Shown: positions 44,909-56,400 of the stretch, in pieces
Numbering within the stretch: position 1 is the stretch's first letter
Layout of the letters: each line of letters begins with the position of its first letter
Origin: Erodium maritimum
Taxonomy: Eukaryota > Streptophyta > Magnoliopsida > Geraniales > Geraniaceae
Assembly: GCA_963921825.1 (NCBI GenBank)
Contig: OY997593.1
Coordinates: 42,299,111-42,363,110, forward strand
Direction of reading: 5' to 3'
DNA: 64,000 nucleotides
Translations under genes and position numbers: made by a program
Notes under the pieces: generated by a model
What the model saw: only the letters and a program-made list of their open reading frames with translations
Told to the model about the DNA's origin: nothing
Databases searched by the model: none

Positions 44909-47900
44909 TGTAAAACCCCACGTATTTCTAAAGGGTATTATTTGAGAATCAAAACGTCAAGGTGAGTTTTTGCAACGAGTAAAATTGGAGAAGGAAAAAA
45001 AAAAGAAAACAAAAGAGATTTGAGCTGATTGGGCCGGTCAGGGGCGAGCTGGGCCCAAATCCGCGCTTAACCTGGATCAGCCCATGCTAATGGAACCCTA
45101 GCCCAAATCTTGAGTGTCTTCTTCTCACGTCTTTGCACGCACGCCGAGACAGAACCACGCCGCACCTCTTCCTTCTCATCTCTCTTCCCTTTGCTCTCTC
45201 TCACCCGATCTCGTCCTCACCGTAAGTCAGCGCCGCCGTCCACAAAACAAACCGACGACGAGCTCAAAACCAGAACACCGGAGCACTGAAACCCCTCCCG
45301 TGGTTCTTCCCTCTCGATTCGCTTCACACAGCGCCGACAACGAAAACGGCGGCACGGTTCGTAACTTCTCGTCCCAATCTCCTCCTGCGAAAACCACGGT
45401 CGGAACCCCCTCGCCCTGAAGACGCCGTGGACGAGCTTGGACGGGAGCGATGCTGGTCGGAAGCTCCCACGCCGGCGACGACCTCTTCCCTCGCCAGATC
45501 TGAGCCAGAGAGGGGTTAGACCGCGCGTCTTTCGCCACCGTCGCCACCGTGGGTAAGCCGGAGTCCTGAAGATCCTCCCGGCCAGTCCGCTTATCCTCCG
45601 ACCATCCCCGTCACCGTACACCGTCGCTTCTTACCGGAGACCTCGTCGGAACCCTCGTCATCTCAGGTCGGGCCTGAGCAGGTTTTGGATCTGAGTGGGT
45701 GGGCCAGTTTGTCCATTGGGTCGGGCAGACATAATTCGGGCCTTGGGCCCAGGGCGAGACTCGGGTCGGGCCTGGACTCTGATGCGGGCTCGGACCGGGT
45801 TTGGTTACGTGTTCGGGTCCGGATCCGGGTCGGGCCGGGTCAGAGTTGGGTCAGCCCGGTTTCAAGTTTATTATTTTAACATCAGATTTAAATAATTAAT
45901 TAATATAGTTATCTGACTTAATTTGGATAATTAAAGGACATTAGACAAATCAGAGAAACCTTGGACGATTACCGGTTCTGATTGGACCCTTTTATCTGTT
46001 AAACCCAGACTCGAACTCGGACTTCGCCCGAGAAGAAGGAGTTGGCCCGGTCGTCAGCAGCTAGGAGTATTATTAGAGGAAGACCACAAGGTAGGGGAAA
46101 TACTAAACTCCTCGTGCAATTCAATACTTAGTATGCCTATTAGGTTAATAAAATCGAAAAGGTCCTAGAATTGCATATAGGATGCGAATAACTAGAATAA
46201 TCGTCTTTCAATTACTAATAACCGGACGTGTCTAGTATGCATGCATAGGATGTGAACAACTAGTTTAACTCGTTTTCAATACTTGGGAAATTGCTTTACT
46301 GGTAGAGAGATCGTTGATGAGCCCTCGGATTAGTTGTGTTTGCCTCACAAGCATTGTCTGCTTAGTTTAAGATAAATTAAGGGTCGAAAGAAACTAGATA
46401 AATTGCATGATTGATTGATAGAATGAATGATTGATTGATAGAATGAATGCTTGATTGATAGAATGAATGCTTGATTGATAGAATGAATGCTTGAATGATT
46501 GAATGGATGATCGAGTATGACTTATTGTGCCAAATGGTACGATCAGGTGATCGATGTACCAATGGAACGTGGTTGGTAAGTATGATGGTAAGTGTGATTG
46601 TGGGTATGAATCCCCAGTGATATGTATTGGTGAATGCTTGAACTTTTAAGTTTGATTGTGCAATGTGTTGACCTGTTGGTCTCTTGTGTCTGGTTAATTG
46701 ATCCTGCGGGATATTGGTTGTGGACCCTGCGGGGCATTGATTGGTTAATCCTGTGGGATATTGGTTGTGGACCCTGCGGGGCATTGATTGGTTAATCCTG
46801 TGGGATATTGGTTGTAGACCCTGCGGGGCATTGATTGGTTAATCCTGCGGGATATTGTTTGGAGGACCCTACGGGGCATTGGTTGGTTAATCCTGCAGGA
46901 TATTGATTGGAGGACCCTGCGGGGCATTGGTTGGTTGATCTTGCGGGACATTGGTTATTGGACCCTGTGAGGCATTGGTTATTGGACCCTGCGGGCCAGT
47001 TGGATGGTTTACCCTGCGGGAAATGGTTACTTGAGATTCACCCGAGTGTATGCGTCCTGCGGGAGCATTACCTTGGTCCCCCATGACATATGGTCCTTTG
47101 GGGGCATTTCCGAGAATCCCGACGATAAGCGTCCCTCAGGGATTGTTACCGGTAGCCCGATGTATATGCCTCCTCTGGAACGAGGGAAAAATTTGATATG
47201 ACAAGAATAATCTTGTGGATCGGAGTATGGGATCCGACGTGACACAAAGAGTAGTGTGGATCGGAGGGTAGTGACTTCATGTCCCACGGCATTACTTAAA
47301 CGCTCTCTCTCCTATTGATTGTTAATAAATGCATTGTTTACTTTATTTTCTATGATTGTTACTGGCTCTTCGAAAGCGTTAAATACCCGTTTTATTCCCG
47401 TATTTCAACATCTTCTTAGTTCTCCGTATCATTGAGGCCCGAACGAAATTGTGAATTTCTATTTGACAAACTTAAAGACCGTTATCCTTAAGAATGTGAT
47501 ATTGTTCTTATCTTACCTATGTTATAATATCATTTTGATTAAAAGTATTAGTTGCGATATATATTGTCATGCTAAAGCTATTTTATTACTAAATTGGAGG
47601 TTAAACTGTTTATCTATTTTCCCTACTGAGCGTAAGCTCACCCCTATTTGTTTTATTGACTGTTCTTACAGGCGTGCTTGTTGAGTAAAGGACTCGAGGC
47701 TCGGGAGCTTATGTGGGCCCGGGTGCTTTTGTCTTTAGAGACGATTATGGTCCTATTTTTGGTTACGAACCTTATGTTTAAAGAATTTATTATGTAACTT
47801 TTACTTGAGATATTTTGATGGAAACTAAAATTGGAGAGTTATAGTGGATTTGAGACACTTTTGCAATTACATTTTGTATTATTTTCAAGTCACGTCTCGA

Positions 47901-47931
47901 GTCCGGTCAATACCGGATTTGGGGCGTGACA
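44909..47931 (+). repeat. 3' LTR of the Gypsy element (3023 bp)
   Basis: Partner of 36597-39658. It has four GATTGATTGATAGAAT units instead of three, seven minisatellite units (46690-47010) instead of eight, and an intact TTCTTACAGGCG after the hairpin. Confidence 0.85.
47627..47640 (+). promoter_or_regulatory. LTR hairpin module, copy 5
   Basis: TGAGCGTAAGCTCA + CCCC, then TTCTTACAGGCG. It lies 304 bp before the LTR end. Confidence 0.55.
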
Positions 47932-47936
47932 CATAT
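47932..47936. repeat. 5-bp target duplication CATAT, right
   Basis: Matches 36592-36596. Confidence 0.85.
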
Positions 47937-48660
47937 CCAGATCAGACTTCGAAATCAGTACATGCACAAAAACATAACATCAACATTCAAAATCAACATG
48001 CATGCAGTTGAAATGAGACAATCAAACGCAGAATACAACCGATTTACAAGTTTTAGAGCAACAAAATGCACTATCAAACACAAAAACTAGATCAAACATC
48101 GATACACATGCAGTTAAGTTGAACAAAACTAAAAACATAGTACAAATCATTTCAAAACCTGAAATATGTTCCTTCCTCCAAAAATCGCATAAAAAACACT
48201 TTAAAGGAACAAAATCAACTGTCGAACTCGTAAAATAGGTCAAAATCGACTATATTTGCAAAAACAAATCCCTAAATCACAAAAGATTATCACGGAAAAA
48301 AATGAACAAAACAATGAGAATCGGCCACCAAACCTCGATATATTGTGTCGAACTCAACAAAAATCACTTGATTTTGCTTCAGATTGACGACAACTCGAAC
48401 AAATCTGCAGAAAATGAAGCAACAAGCACGAAGAAACGAATTGAGACACGAGTGCGTGAGAGAAAACGAGAGGAGTGTCTGAGAGAGGAAGAGTCGCGTG
48501 TTATTCAGAAGAACGAAGTGATATTACGAGTATACCCTCAACAAACAAAGCAATATTACAAAATTGCCACCGAATTATGCTGTTTTTTTTTGCAACAGAA
48601 GTCAACATCCTAACTAAAGCATCTCAGCCATCCATTTGTGAAATGAATGGATTGGATTGA
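47937..48660. other. Right flank of the MULE, non-coding
   Basis: On minus this looks like a promoter and leader feeding toward the Ulp1 gene (TC-rich, then GATTTAGGGATTTG). It holds no TTGATAAA. The frame at 48302-48613 has no recognised domain. The right end of the MULE should be in or near this stretch but was not pinned down. Confidence 0.35.
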
Positions 48661-48787
48661 TTCACATAGTTTTTAGGTTAAGGCACAGTTTCTATTTGTT
48701 TTTTTTCTCGATAGAAATATTAAAGAAGAAGTAGTGAATGGGCATAAATAAGTAACATGGTCCAAATTAAATAAAAAAACAAGGTAC
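48661..48787 (-). other. Intron-derived sequence after the RPL8 exon fragment
   Basis: On minus, a GT donor (GTACCTTG) directly follows the RPL8 exon, and AT-rich, intron-like DNA continues from it. Confidence 0.4.
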
Positions 48788-48954
48788 CTGGAAGTAGCGT
48801 TATCTGGGTCGTGGCTGATGACAACAGTGTAGTCCCTAGAGGCTCTGGTGAGCACGCTACGGTCACCCATGTGGTGCTCGACATTGCATACAACAGCTCA
48901 TTCGGGAATGGAGTTGAGTGGCAGGACGTTGCCGACCATGAGGTGGGCTTTCTT
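48788..48954 (-). pseudogene. RPL8: Ribosomal protein L8 (uL2) exon fragment
   Basis: On minus, 55 codons read MVGNVLPLNSIPE-stop-AVV and then [20 protein letters not shown] and [12 protein letters not shown]. This matches the cytosolic 60S protein L8 segment [21 protein letters not shown]...ISHNPDN.TSR as known in plants. A stop replaces the Gly codon after IPE. The exon ends at AG|GTACC, a splice donor, so this is a genomic fragment with intron, not a processed copy. The rest of L8 is absent. It lies between the MULE edge and a MITE-like hairpin. Confidence 0.8.
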
Positions 48955-49112
48955 AGACTATCCATAATGGAATTAGATCGATTCGGTCTAATTCCGGTCT
49001 ATTTAGGCATTTTTTTGGAAAAGTTGTGGACCCCACAAAAGAATTAGACCCGTTTCGTGGGTCTATTTGAAATCGTGTCACAATGGGAGTAGACCGATTC
49101 GGTCTATTCCCA
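48951..49112. mobile_element. MITE-like pair of hairpins, copy B
   Basis: It starts TTAGACTATCCATAATGG. Two near-identical palindromes follow, GGAATTAGA..TCTAATTCC (about 48976) and GGGAGTAGACCGA/TCGGTCTATTCCC (about 49085), each with an ATTCGG centre. Related to 691-880. It touches the end of the RPL8 exon. Confidence 0.5.
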
Positions 49113-49624
49113 GTCTTTTGTGTATAATTAAAATCAAAAACAAGTTCAAATCAATGTGTTTATCAAAATGCAAGAAGACCCTGCCCGACCCGAATACATT
49201 AATTAATATGTTAAAATCGATGTCATCACATTACACATGCAAACTAACTACTATTGCCTATCGCAAACCAGCTTCCTGGAATCGAGTAATCAGTCTAGGG
49301 GCGTAATATGATGGACAACTTCAAATTATTTTCTCGGTATTTCATAATCAAAGATGGAAAGTGACGGGGATTCCCTTATGTCATTACTTCAAGAACACAG
49401 CAAGTAATGTCACGTAACCTTGTAGAACAGACGTCACGGGACTCAACTTGTTGTGTCTTGAAGAAATGTCGCGAGGTAACAACGTCACTCGTCATTTTTG
49501 ATTATCGACAACTAAGAGACAATTTAAAGTTGTCATGCACATTGCACCTCCAAAAAGAATTACAGGTCCTCCACCGTCCCTTCCTCCGCCGTCCTGTTTT
49601 GTCAAAGGTTGACCGTCTTGTATT
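49113..49624. other. No recognised feature
   Basis: Unassigned DNA up to the Copia insertion. It would have been continuous with 58096 before the insertion; the joined stretch shows no recognised domain. Confidence 0.4.
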
Positions 49625-49629
49625 GTGGG
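49625..49629. repeat. 5-bp target duplication GTGGG, left
   Basis: GTGGG, repeated at 58091-58095. Confidence 0.85.
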
Positions 49630-51317
49630 TGTTGGGTCTCGAGGTATGGCTGGAGATGAACCAACTCGCAGCGGAAAATCAATGAAAACCAAGAGACGAT
49701 TAAACCGTGAAACAACTAACAAAGAATGGATTCACAAGAGAAAAATTCAGCACTATTTCTTACCAAAACAAGAACACCGGTTAACGGATGATTGGCTTGA
49801 GTCTCCAAGACGCCTACGTATCCACATGGGAATCAAAGCCACGTAGTTCTTCTCTTTGAGGACTCAAGAACACAAAAATGGAGGTGGGAACTTGCCAAAC
49901 CCGAAATTGCAAGGGAAGGGGGAGAGAAGTTGTGTTTCCTATTCTTGTCTAGTGCTTGTTATGTTGAAAAAAGATGACTTAAACATAACAAAACCCATAC
50001 TTGTCCAACTAAAGGCATGGGACAAGTATGGTGTCAAGTAAGGTGTAAATAGGACAAAGTATGGCAAGACAAGATTGGGTTAGGTGGTGAATCACCAACA
50101 CCTTAATCCTTGTCTTGCTTACTTAGTACTAATTAATCAAGACTTGATTAATTAGTTCCATGGGCCTTGGTTGCATGGGCCTTTCATGGGCCTCTTGGAA
50201 CATGGCTCATGGCCATTTCCAACGAGGTCCCGTGATTCGCTCATCGCCTCCATGCCTTCCATACCGGAAATGTCCAACATTATCCGACGCGATCAATCCC
50301 AAGACTCCAAGCCTTGTCTCGATCCGTAAAGTCCTATTCACTTACAGGCACATGACCCAAAACCAAGTTTTGGTCATGTCCCGAGACAACTCCCTTTTGG
50401 CCATTCTCCATAAATGTGTCAATGAGTTTCATCCTCTGGTGTGACCCTTAGGTTTATGCATGTCAATAGATCAACGTAAAATCCCATTTTACTTGATCCT
50501 ATTTAAGTGGAAACTAACGAGACTTTAGTATTGCCTGACACTACATAACGAATCGACCCTGTCGATTCTAACCTTTCCATCGTCCCTGTCATTATCCTTT
50601 TATCTCCGATATCCTAATTGAGATAAGGCATAGAGTCGTCATCCTTATTATTCTCAATCATCGTTCCTTGATATGTGAGATGACTGAAGATATGATACCC
50701 AGTATCATGTGCATGGCCATGCTATTCTTTCAGTCACTCTCGATCAAGCGGCCGAGAACCGATATCTTTCCCATACCTCAGTATGAGGGATAAATCCCTT
50801 AGCCGCCTTTCGTGTCACTCATGTAGCCCGTCCCTAAGCCAATCCTGGCCGTTATGGAAGCCCTGTTACGGACAACGTTAGGCTCAGGTCAAACTCAGTT
50901 GTTGACTACATAGCGATCACAAAGACTCCTTGGTCTAAGGATACATGACAAGCTACAACACTGAATATGTTCATGACTTAATCTATGGCACATATTCAGG
51001 GCGGGTCGTCCAATATCATGTCCCACATGATATCTATGATCAGACTCCGGAATCTCATTCCAATGACTAACAGAACGTAAGCCATAAAGAGCCATCTTTC
51101 ATACTAGTCGCTTCTAGTGAAGCTTTGTTGACTAGGGACCCATCGAGTGTGATCTATCTCGATCTATGGTTCTATTCGCATGGTGGGCATAGATCAGAGC
51201 ACACATCGATATATTACTCCAACACATAAGTAATATAAAGCCGCTTTAATTTTATTGCTAACGATGATATATGCATTTGGACATTTAGGATTGAACTACG
51301 GGCACTAAGACTAACAA
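49630..51317 (-). repeat. 3' LTR of Copia element 1 (1688 bp)
   Basis: On minus TGTTAGTCTTAGTGCC ... CGAGACCCAACA. Short frames inside (for example one starting MALYGLRSVSHWNE on minus) recur in all LTR copies but show no coding signature beyond LTR conservation. Confidence 0.9.
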
Positions 51318-51331
51318 TCTCCCACTTGCCC
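51318..51331 (-). promoter_or_regulatory. Polypurine tract of Copia element 1
   Basis: On minus GGCAAGTGGGAGAT directly before the 3' LTR. Confidence 0.8.
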
Positions 51332-51467
51332 TAGTTCCAATCTAAACTCCAATATGTCCCCATTGACTTTACATGTCTAACATGTTCAGGCAGCGACACT
51401 GCCTTAGTCAAAGGGTTGGCTATGTTATCATCTGTTGCAATATAGGTTATCTTCACTTCACCTCAGT

Positions 51468-54400
51468 TCAGTATTTCTCTGATGAGGTGGATACGCCGCA
51501 ATACATGTTTGGATTTGTTATGCGATCTGGGCTTTTAGCTTGTGCAATGGCCCTTGTGTTGTCGCAAAATGGATTCACCGGGCTGGATGGGTTTTTGATT
51601 ACACCCAACCCTGCCGTGAATTTCCAAATCCACATAGCCTCCTTAGCTGCCTCTGCAGCATCCATGTACTTGGCCTCTGTCGTAGATTCGGCAGTGGTAT
51701 CTTGCTTTACGCTCTCCCAGCTAAAGATCTGCCCTTCAGCGTAAACACATATCCTGATTGACTTCTAAAGTCATCTGGATTTTTCTTGGAAAACTAGCGT
51801 CTACTCATCCTTCGACGACTAGTTCAGCATCATCTTTCCCTCGGGTTAGACTGATGTCTACTGGTACAACATAAGGCTTACGAAACGTCCGGTCTCGTAC
51901 ATGTCATGGCATTTATGATCGATCCTGCCCCTAGGTACATGGGATTCTTATCATCCTTTTCAGCTCATCAGGTGTCTTAGGACACTGAGTCTTGCTGAGA
52001 TGAATGCCATGACTAGTGGGTAAGAGTCCTTTCTTTGAATCGAGCATTAAGAACCTACTCAATGCCTTGTTCACATAGGTTCCCTGACTTAAATCCAAGA
52101 CCCTCTTGGTGCAATCTCTACATATCTTAATCCTTAAGATATAAGAAGCATCGCCTAAGTCCTTTGTTGAAAAACACTTCCTCAACCAAGCTTTAGTCTC
52201 GTGCAAGGTTGGGATGTCGTTTTCAATGAGAACCAGAAAGGTAATCTTGCTCCCACTAGCCTTCTTATAAACGCAAGATTCATCCTCGTTCTTGATTAAG
52301 CCAAATCCAATTACAGCTTCATCAAAACGAAGGATCCAATTCCGAGAAGTTCGTTCCAATCCATAAATGGATTTCAACAACTTATAAATCTTTCCCTTAT
52401 TCTTCGGATCTTCAAAACCTTTGGGCCGAGACATACAAACGTATTCAGTCAAATTTCCATTTAGGAAAGCGGTTTTGACATCCACTTGCCATATCTCGTA
52501 ATTATGATACGCAGTTATGTCAAGAAGAATTTGGATCGATTTTGACCATAGCCACTAGGGAGAAGGTTTCCTCATAGTCAATCCATTGGATCTGCCTATA
52601 ACCTTTCGCCACCAGTTGAGCTTTGTAGGTCAGAGGGATGTCATCCATGTCCATCTTCACCTTGAAGATCCATTTGCATCCGATGGTCCTAAAACCATTG
52701 ATGGGATCAACCGGTTCCCAGACTCGGTTGTCCGACATGGATTGCATTTCCTCCCTCATGGCTCCCAGCCATAACTCGGAGTCGGGCCCATCCACAAACT
52801 CTTGAAAGGTGGCTGGATCATCGTGATCCACCATGACTTCATTGTCACCTCCGGATACCATATCTTGGAGGTGGAAGATTGACCCTTTCAAATCGCCTTG
52901 GACCTTCCGGAATTGTAACAGAATTGGTTCTCACTCTACGACAATCTCTGCCTCATTTCTACTGGGTTGTCAATTGGTTTAGACAGATCTGTACCATCCT
53001 GAATTTCTTCGAGATGCATAGTCCTTCCAATGACGTCTTTGGAAACAAAACTTCTTTTCCATTAAGACCCCACCCCATGCGACGAACACCATGTTCTCAC
53101 TGGGATTGTAGAAGTAGTATCCCCTTGTTGCTTTGGGATACCACACGAAGGTGCATATCTCAGATCTTGGTTCGAGCTTAGTCGAAACCAAATGTTTCAC
53201 ATAAGCCTCGCAACCACAAATCTTTAGGAAGGACAAAGCGGGCATCATCCCATATCATTTTAAAATGGTGTCCCTTCCACACCCTTCGTCGAAGCCCGAT
53301 TCACTATGAATGCGGTCGTCTCTAGAGCATAATCCCCAAAAGAGATTGGGAGATCAGTCCAACTAATAATGGAACGGACCATTGTCTAACAATGTCCGAT
53401 TTCTCCGTTTGGCTACACCTTTCATCTACAGTGTCCCAAGAGGAGTCCACTCCAAAAGGATCCCATTCTCTTTTAGATGATCTAATAACTCTGTGGTCAA
53501 GTATTTTCCACCTCGATCCAATCGAAGTGCCTTAATACCTTTGTCCAACTGGTTTTCTACTTTAATCTTAAACTCTTTGAATTTATCAAAAGCTTCAGAC
53601 TTATGTCTCAGCGAATAGACATAACCATATTTACTGTAATCATCAGTAAATGTGATAAAGTAGCTAAAACCCCTCCTGGCAAGTGAAGTTATTGGTCTAC
53701 ACACATTCGAGTGTATCAGCCCCAATAATTCACCCGCCCTTTCATCGCGATCGATAAAGGGCACTTTAGTCATTTTGCCCATCAAACAAACCTTGCACCT
53801 ATCGATCGAATGGAATTCGAATGAAACTGAAAGCCCGCACTTCTGAAGTGCTGATAGGCGCTTCTTGTTTATGCGACCCAAATGACAGTACCATAACAGA
53901 GTTAGGTTTAAATCGTTGGATTTAGACCTCTTGGTATTAACGGAATATATAGAACTTGAGGCATTGTTACCCATATCTAATATGTACAATCCTCCAACCA
54001 TGTCAGTACTGGTATAAAACATATCATTGCATAGAACATTGAAAACTCCATTTCCAATATTAACATTATATCCTTCCTTGTCAAACACGGATACAGATAT
54101 AATATTCCTACTAAAAGTAGGTATGCAATATACATTATACAATACTAAGACAAGGCCTCTTGGCAAAGCAAGACTCATGGATCCTACAGCAGTTACCACA
54201 ACTCTGAGGTCCATTTCGTGCTTTCCAAATCTCTCCTACTTTCAGCCACCATATATTAGTGCATGTGTGAGATTCAGTCATGGTATCTAATACCCATGAA
54301 TCTTTGGAAGTAGAGAGATGTAGCTCTATAGAGTTAATACCGAATGAAGGCACGATCCCACCGCCCTTCCTTAGATCATCCAGGTTTCCTGATGAAGGCG

Positions 54401-54843
54401 CAGTCCTACTGCCCTTCTTCAGATCATCCAGGCTATTTGATGAAGGCGCAGTCCCACTGCCCTTCTTCAGATCAGCCGTGAACTTCCTGTAATCCCGGTT
54501 CCAATGACCAGGCTGTTGGCAGTAAAAGCAGACATTCTCAGGTGTCTCATCTTTCCTGCCAAGTGCGCATGGGCCCAGCCCTTGCCACTTCCAATTCCCT
54601 TGTTGACCATCAGAATATCTTTGGATCCCAGATCCCTGAGATATTCTTCTCAGCAGCTGATGACACTTCATGTAACTCTGATATGGTCTTAGAGACAGCC
54701 TTGTCAAGGACATATTCTTTGCGTTCAGACTTGAGGACTATCCTCAAAATTCTGTACCAGTCCAAATAGTTTGTCCCATTTAGCTTGACCCTGTCAAGAA
54801 TGGTTTTTAATGACAAACTATTAATGTTCGCTGAATTTGCCAT
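51468..54843 (-). pseudogene. Copia gag-pol of element 1, inactivated
   Basis: In order on minus: gag from ATG 54843 (LNGTNYLDWYRILRIVLKSE); zinc knuckle CFYCQQPGHWNRDY (last Cys now Tyr; 54500); protease WVLDTMTESHTC (54270; Gly of DTG lost); pre-integrase HLGRINKKRL...CKVCLMGK (53800); integrase core LIHSNVCRPI (first Asp now Asn), FTDDYSKYGYVY, LDRGGKYL (Glu now Lys) (53750-53500); integrase C-terminal part GYYFYNPSENMVFVA (53100); RT NRVWEPVDPINGFRTIGCKW (52700), MDVKTAFLNGNLTEYV (52480), then FLVLIENDIPTL where YVDD should be (52220); RNase H FCDNTRAIAQAK (51560). Frame breaks near 54700, 54200, 53300, 52950, 52500 and 51900. A source element would have made a single polyprotein. Confidence 0.85.
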
Positions 54844-56387
54844 TTGATCTACAACAGATAAAATTCAATCAGTAAACTGAATAAATTTTATGAAGATCAA
54901 GCTTAAACACCAACAATCAATTCTAAACCTTTAGAATCTGAAACCAAGATCTTTGATTCACTCGATTAAGCTGAACTAATGCTCACCACTTAATCGAGCT
55001 ATGTAGGTAGGACTCCATCCAATCACATCCAATGTGACTCTTGGCTAGGGTATGTACTTATGTACACGACTTACCCTATCTGTTACCCTAGCTCAACCTC
55101 AGGCCGAGAATCGTAGTCGGGTCCACCAATTTTCAACTATGGCTCGTCACTATGTAGGTGCTCCGCTAATGCACACGACACCCACATATGTCGTCCAAAC
55201 CTACTACCCCGCTTCCCCATGGATGCTCCGCTAATGCGCACGACACCCATAGGACGGGGAGGTAGTAAGGTGTTGATGATTGGGAGGTATCAGACATGAC
55301 CCGCTTTTACTTGTCCAGTTGTGTTCAAAACTTTGGCACATCCTAGATGCGATGAGCACATCAACTACATTCCAAATGCAATGATGCCTCAAATTACATC
55401 CAATGTAATTCTTCCTTTGAACCCTTCAACTACATCCAATGCAATGACGGTTCTAAGGGTTCACACACAAGGAATAAAATTCCAATTTTATCTTTGCATG
55501 TGAGGTGATATGCTCGGTAAATAAAGTTAAGCATGCAATTCTAAAACACATAGAATTAATCATGCATAAACTAAACCAAGCATAAAGCGATAAATGTGCA
55601 CATAATAGCCCCCTAAACTAACTCCCACTAGCTTCTTGAGCTCCACCGACTGCAAGCCGATGCCAACACCCGAAAAGCCACCAAATGACCTTTTCACCCT
55701 TTCTTCGTCTTGAGTAAAATATTACAATTTAATGCACGACTCACAGGTCGGGAATAAATAAATATTACAAACAAGTGATTCGACGACCACACCTTGAAAG
55801 AATAATTACACGCTAACTCTAACGGCTCGCAGGCCGTGAAAAGCGATAAATAATTAAATCGAGCTCGGGGCTATTATGTACACCATGCCAACATCACATC
55901 ACACATCGTGTTATCAAACAAGCATGTTATCAAACATCATGTGATTTTCCGGTTTTAATTAATAGCCAAGTTTCGAAATTTTTTGATGCTCGGTTTATCG
56001 AAACCGTTCAAAAATGAAACTTTTGAACATTTGATCTTCGAGTTCATCATGACGGTTCCAAACTCATCATAACTAACAAAACGGTTTATCCTTGGCATAT
56101 CAACCATCCAATGGTTATGCTTGGCCTAGCTCCGTCCAACGGAGCCCCGTTCGGTCCCGGTTTCGGCTCCCCGAGAGTCCCGCTCTCGAGACCCGAAAAA
56201 TCAAATTTTTTTTCAAAATTTCCAGATTTGAAATAATTTTCAAAAATTCATTTTACATGCATTAAATCCATGAAAAGAATTTAAAACATGTTATCAAACA
56301 ATTTAGCAAAACAACATGCCAAAAAACGAAACTTTCAAGCAAAACCGAAACTTTGAACACCGTCTTGTGAATCCCGAAGGTAGCACT
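54844..56387 (-). other. Long untranslated leader of Copia element 1
   Basis: 1.54 kb between PBS and gag without a credible ORF. It contains a short repeated block (GCTCCGCTAATGC.CACGACACCCA at about 55160 and 55227) and a CTCGAG-centred palindrome near 56180. Confidence 0.6.
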
Positions 56388-56399
56388 GCTCTGATACCA
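56388..56399 (-). promoter_or_regulatory. Primer-binding site of Copia element 1
   Basis: On minus TGGTATCAGAGC, one base after the 5' LTR, complementary to tRNA-iMet. Confidence 0.9.
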
Positions 56400-56400
56400 C

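Larger units (their letters stand above)
36597..47931 (+). mobile_element. Complete Ty3/gypsy retrotransposon, defective (11.3 kb)
   Basis: LTRs 36597-39658 and 44909-47931 are flanked by CATAT. A tRNA-iMet-type PBS follows the 5' LTR and a G-rich polypurine tract precedes the 3' LTR. The 5.25-kb interior keeps a decayed gag, a scrap of integrase and about 2 kb of repeat-containing non-coding DNA. Protease, RT and RNase H were not found. The gag is of the chromovirus type. The interior also contains the 5' half of an initiator tRNA-Met at 42309. It sits in the right part of the MULE. Confidence 0.85.

Noticed and set aside
21494..48660. Terminal inverted repeats of the MULE
   Set aside because: GGGTA-type stretches at about 21845 and 48545 (minus) look alike in style but the match is too weak to claim ends or a 9-bp duplication.
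50895..51095. 66-aa frame conserved in all Copia LTR copies (also 57669-57869, 60104-60304)
   Set aside because: Conservation equals that of the surrounding LTR, so it shows shared descent, not selection on a protein.
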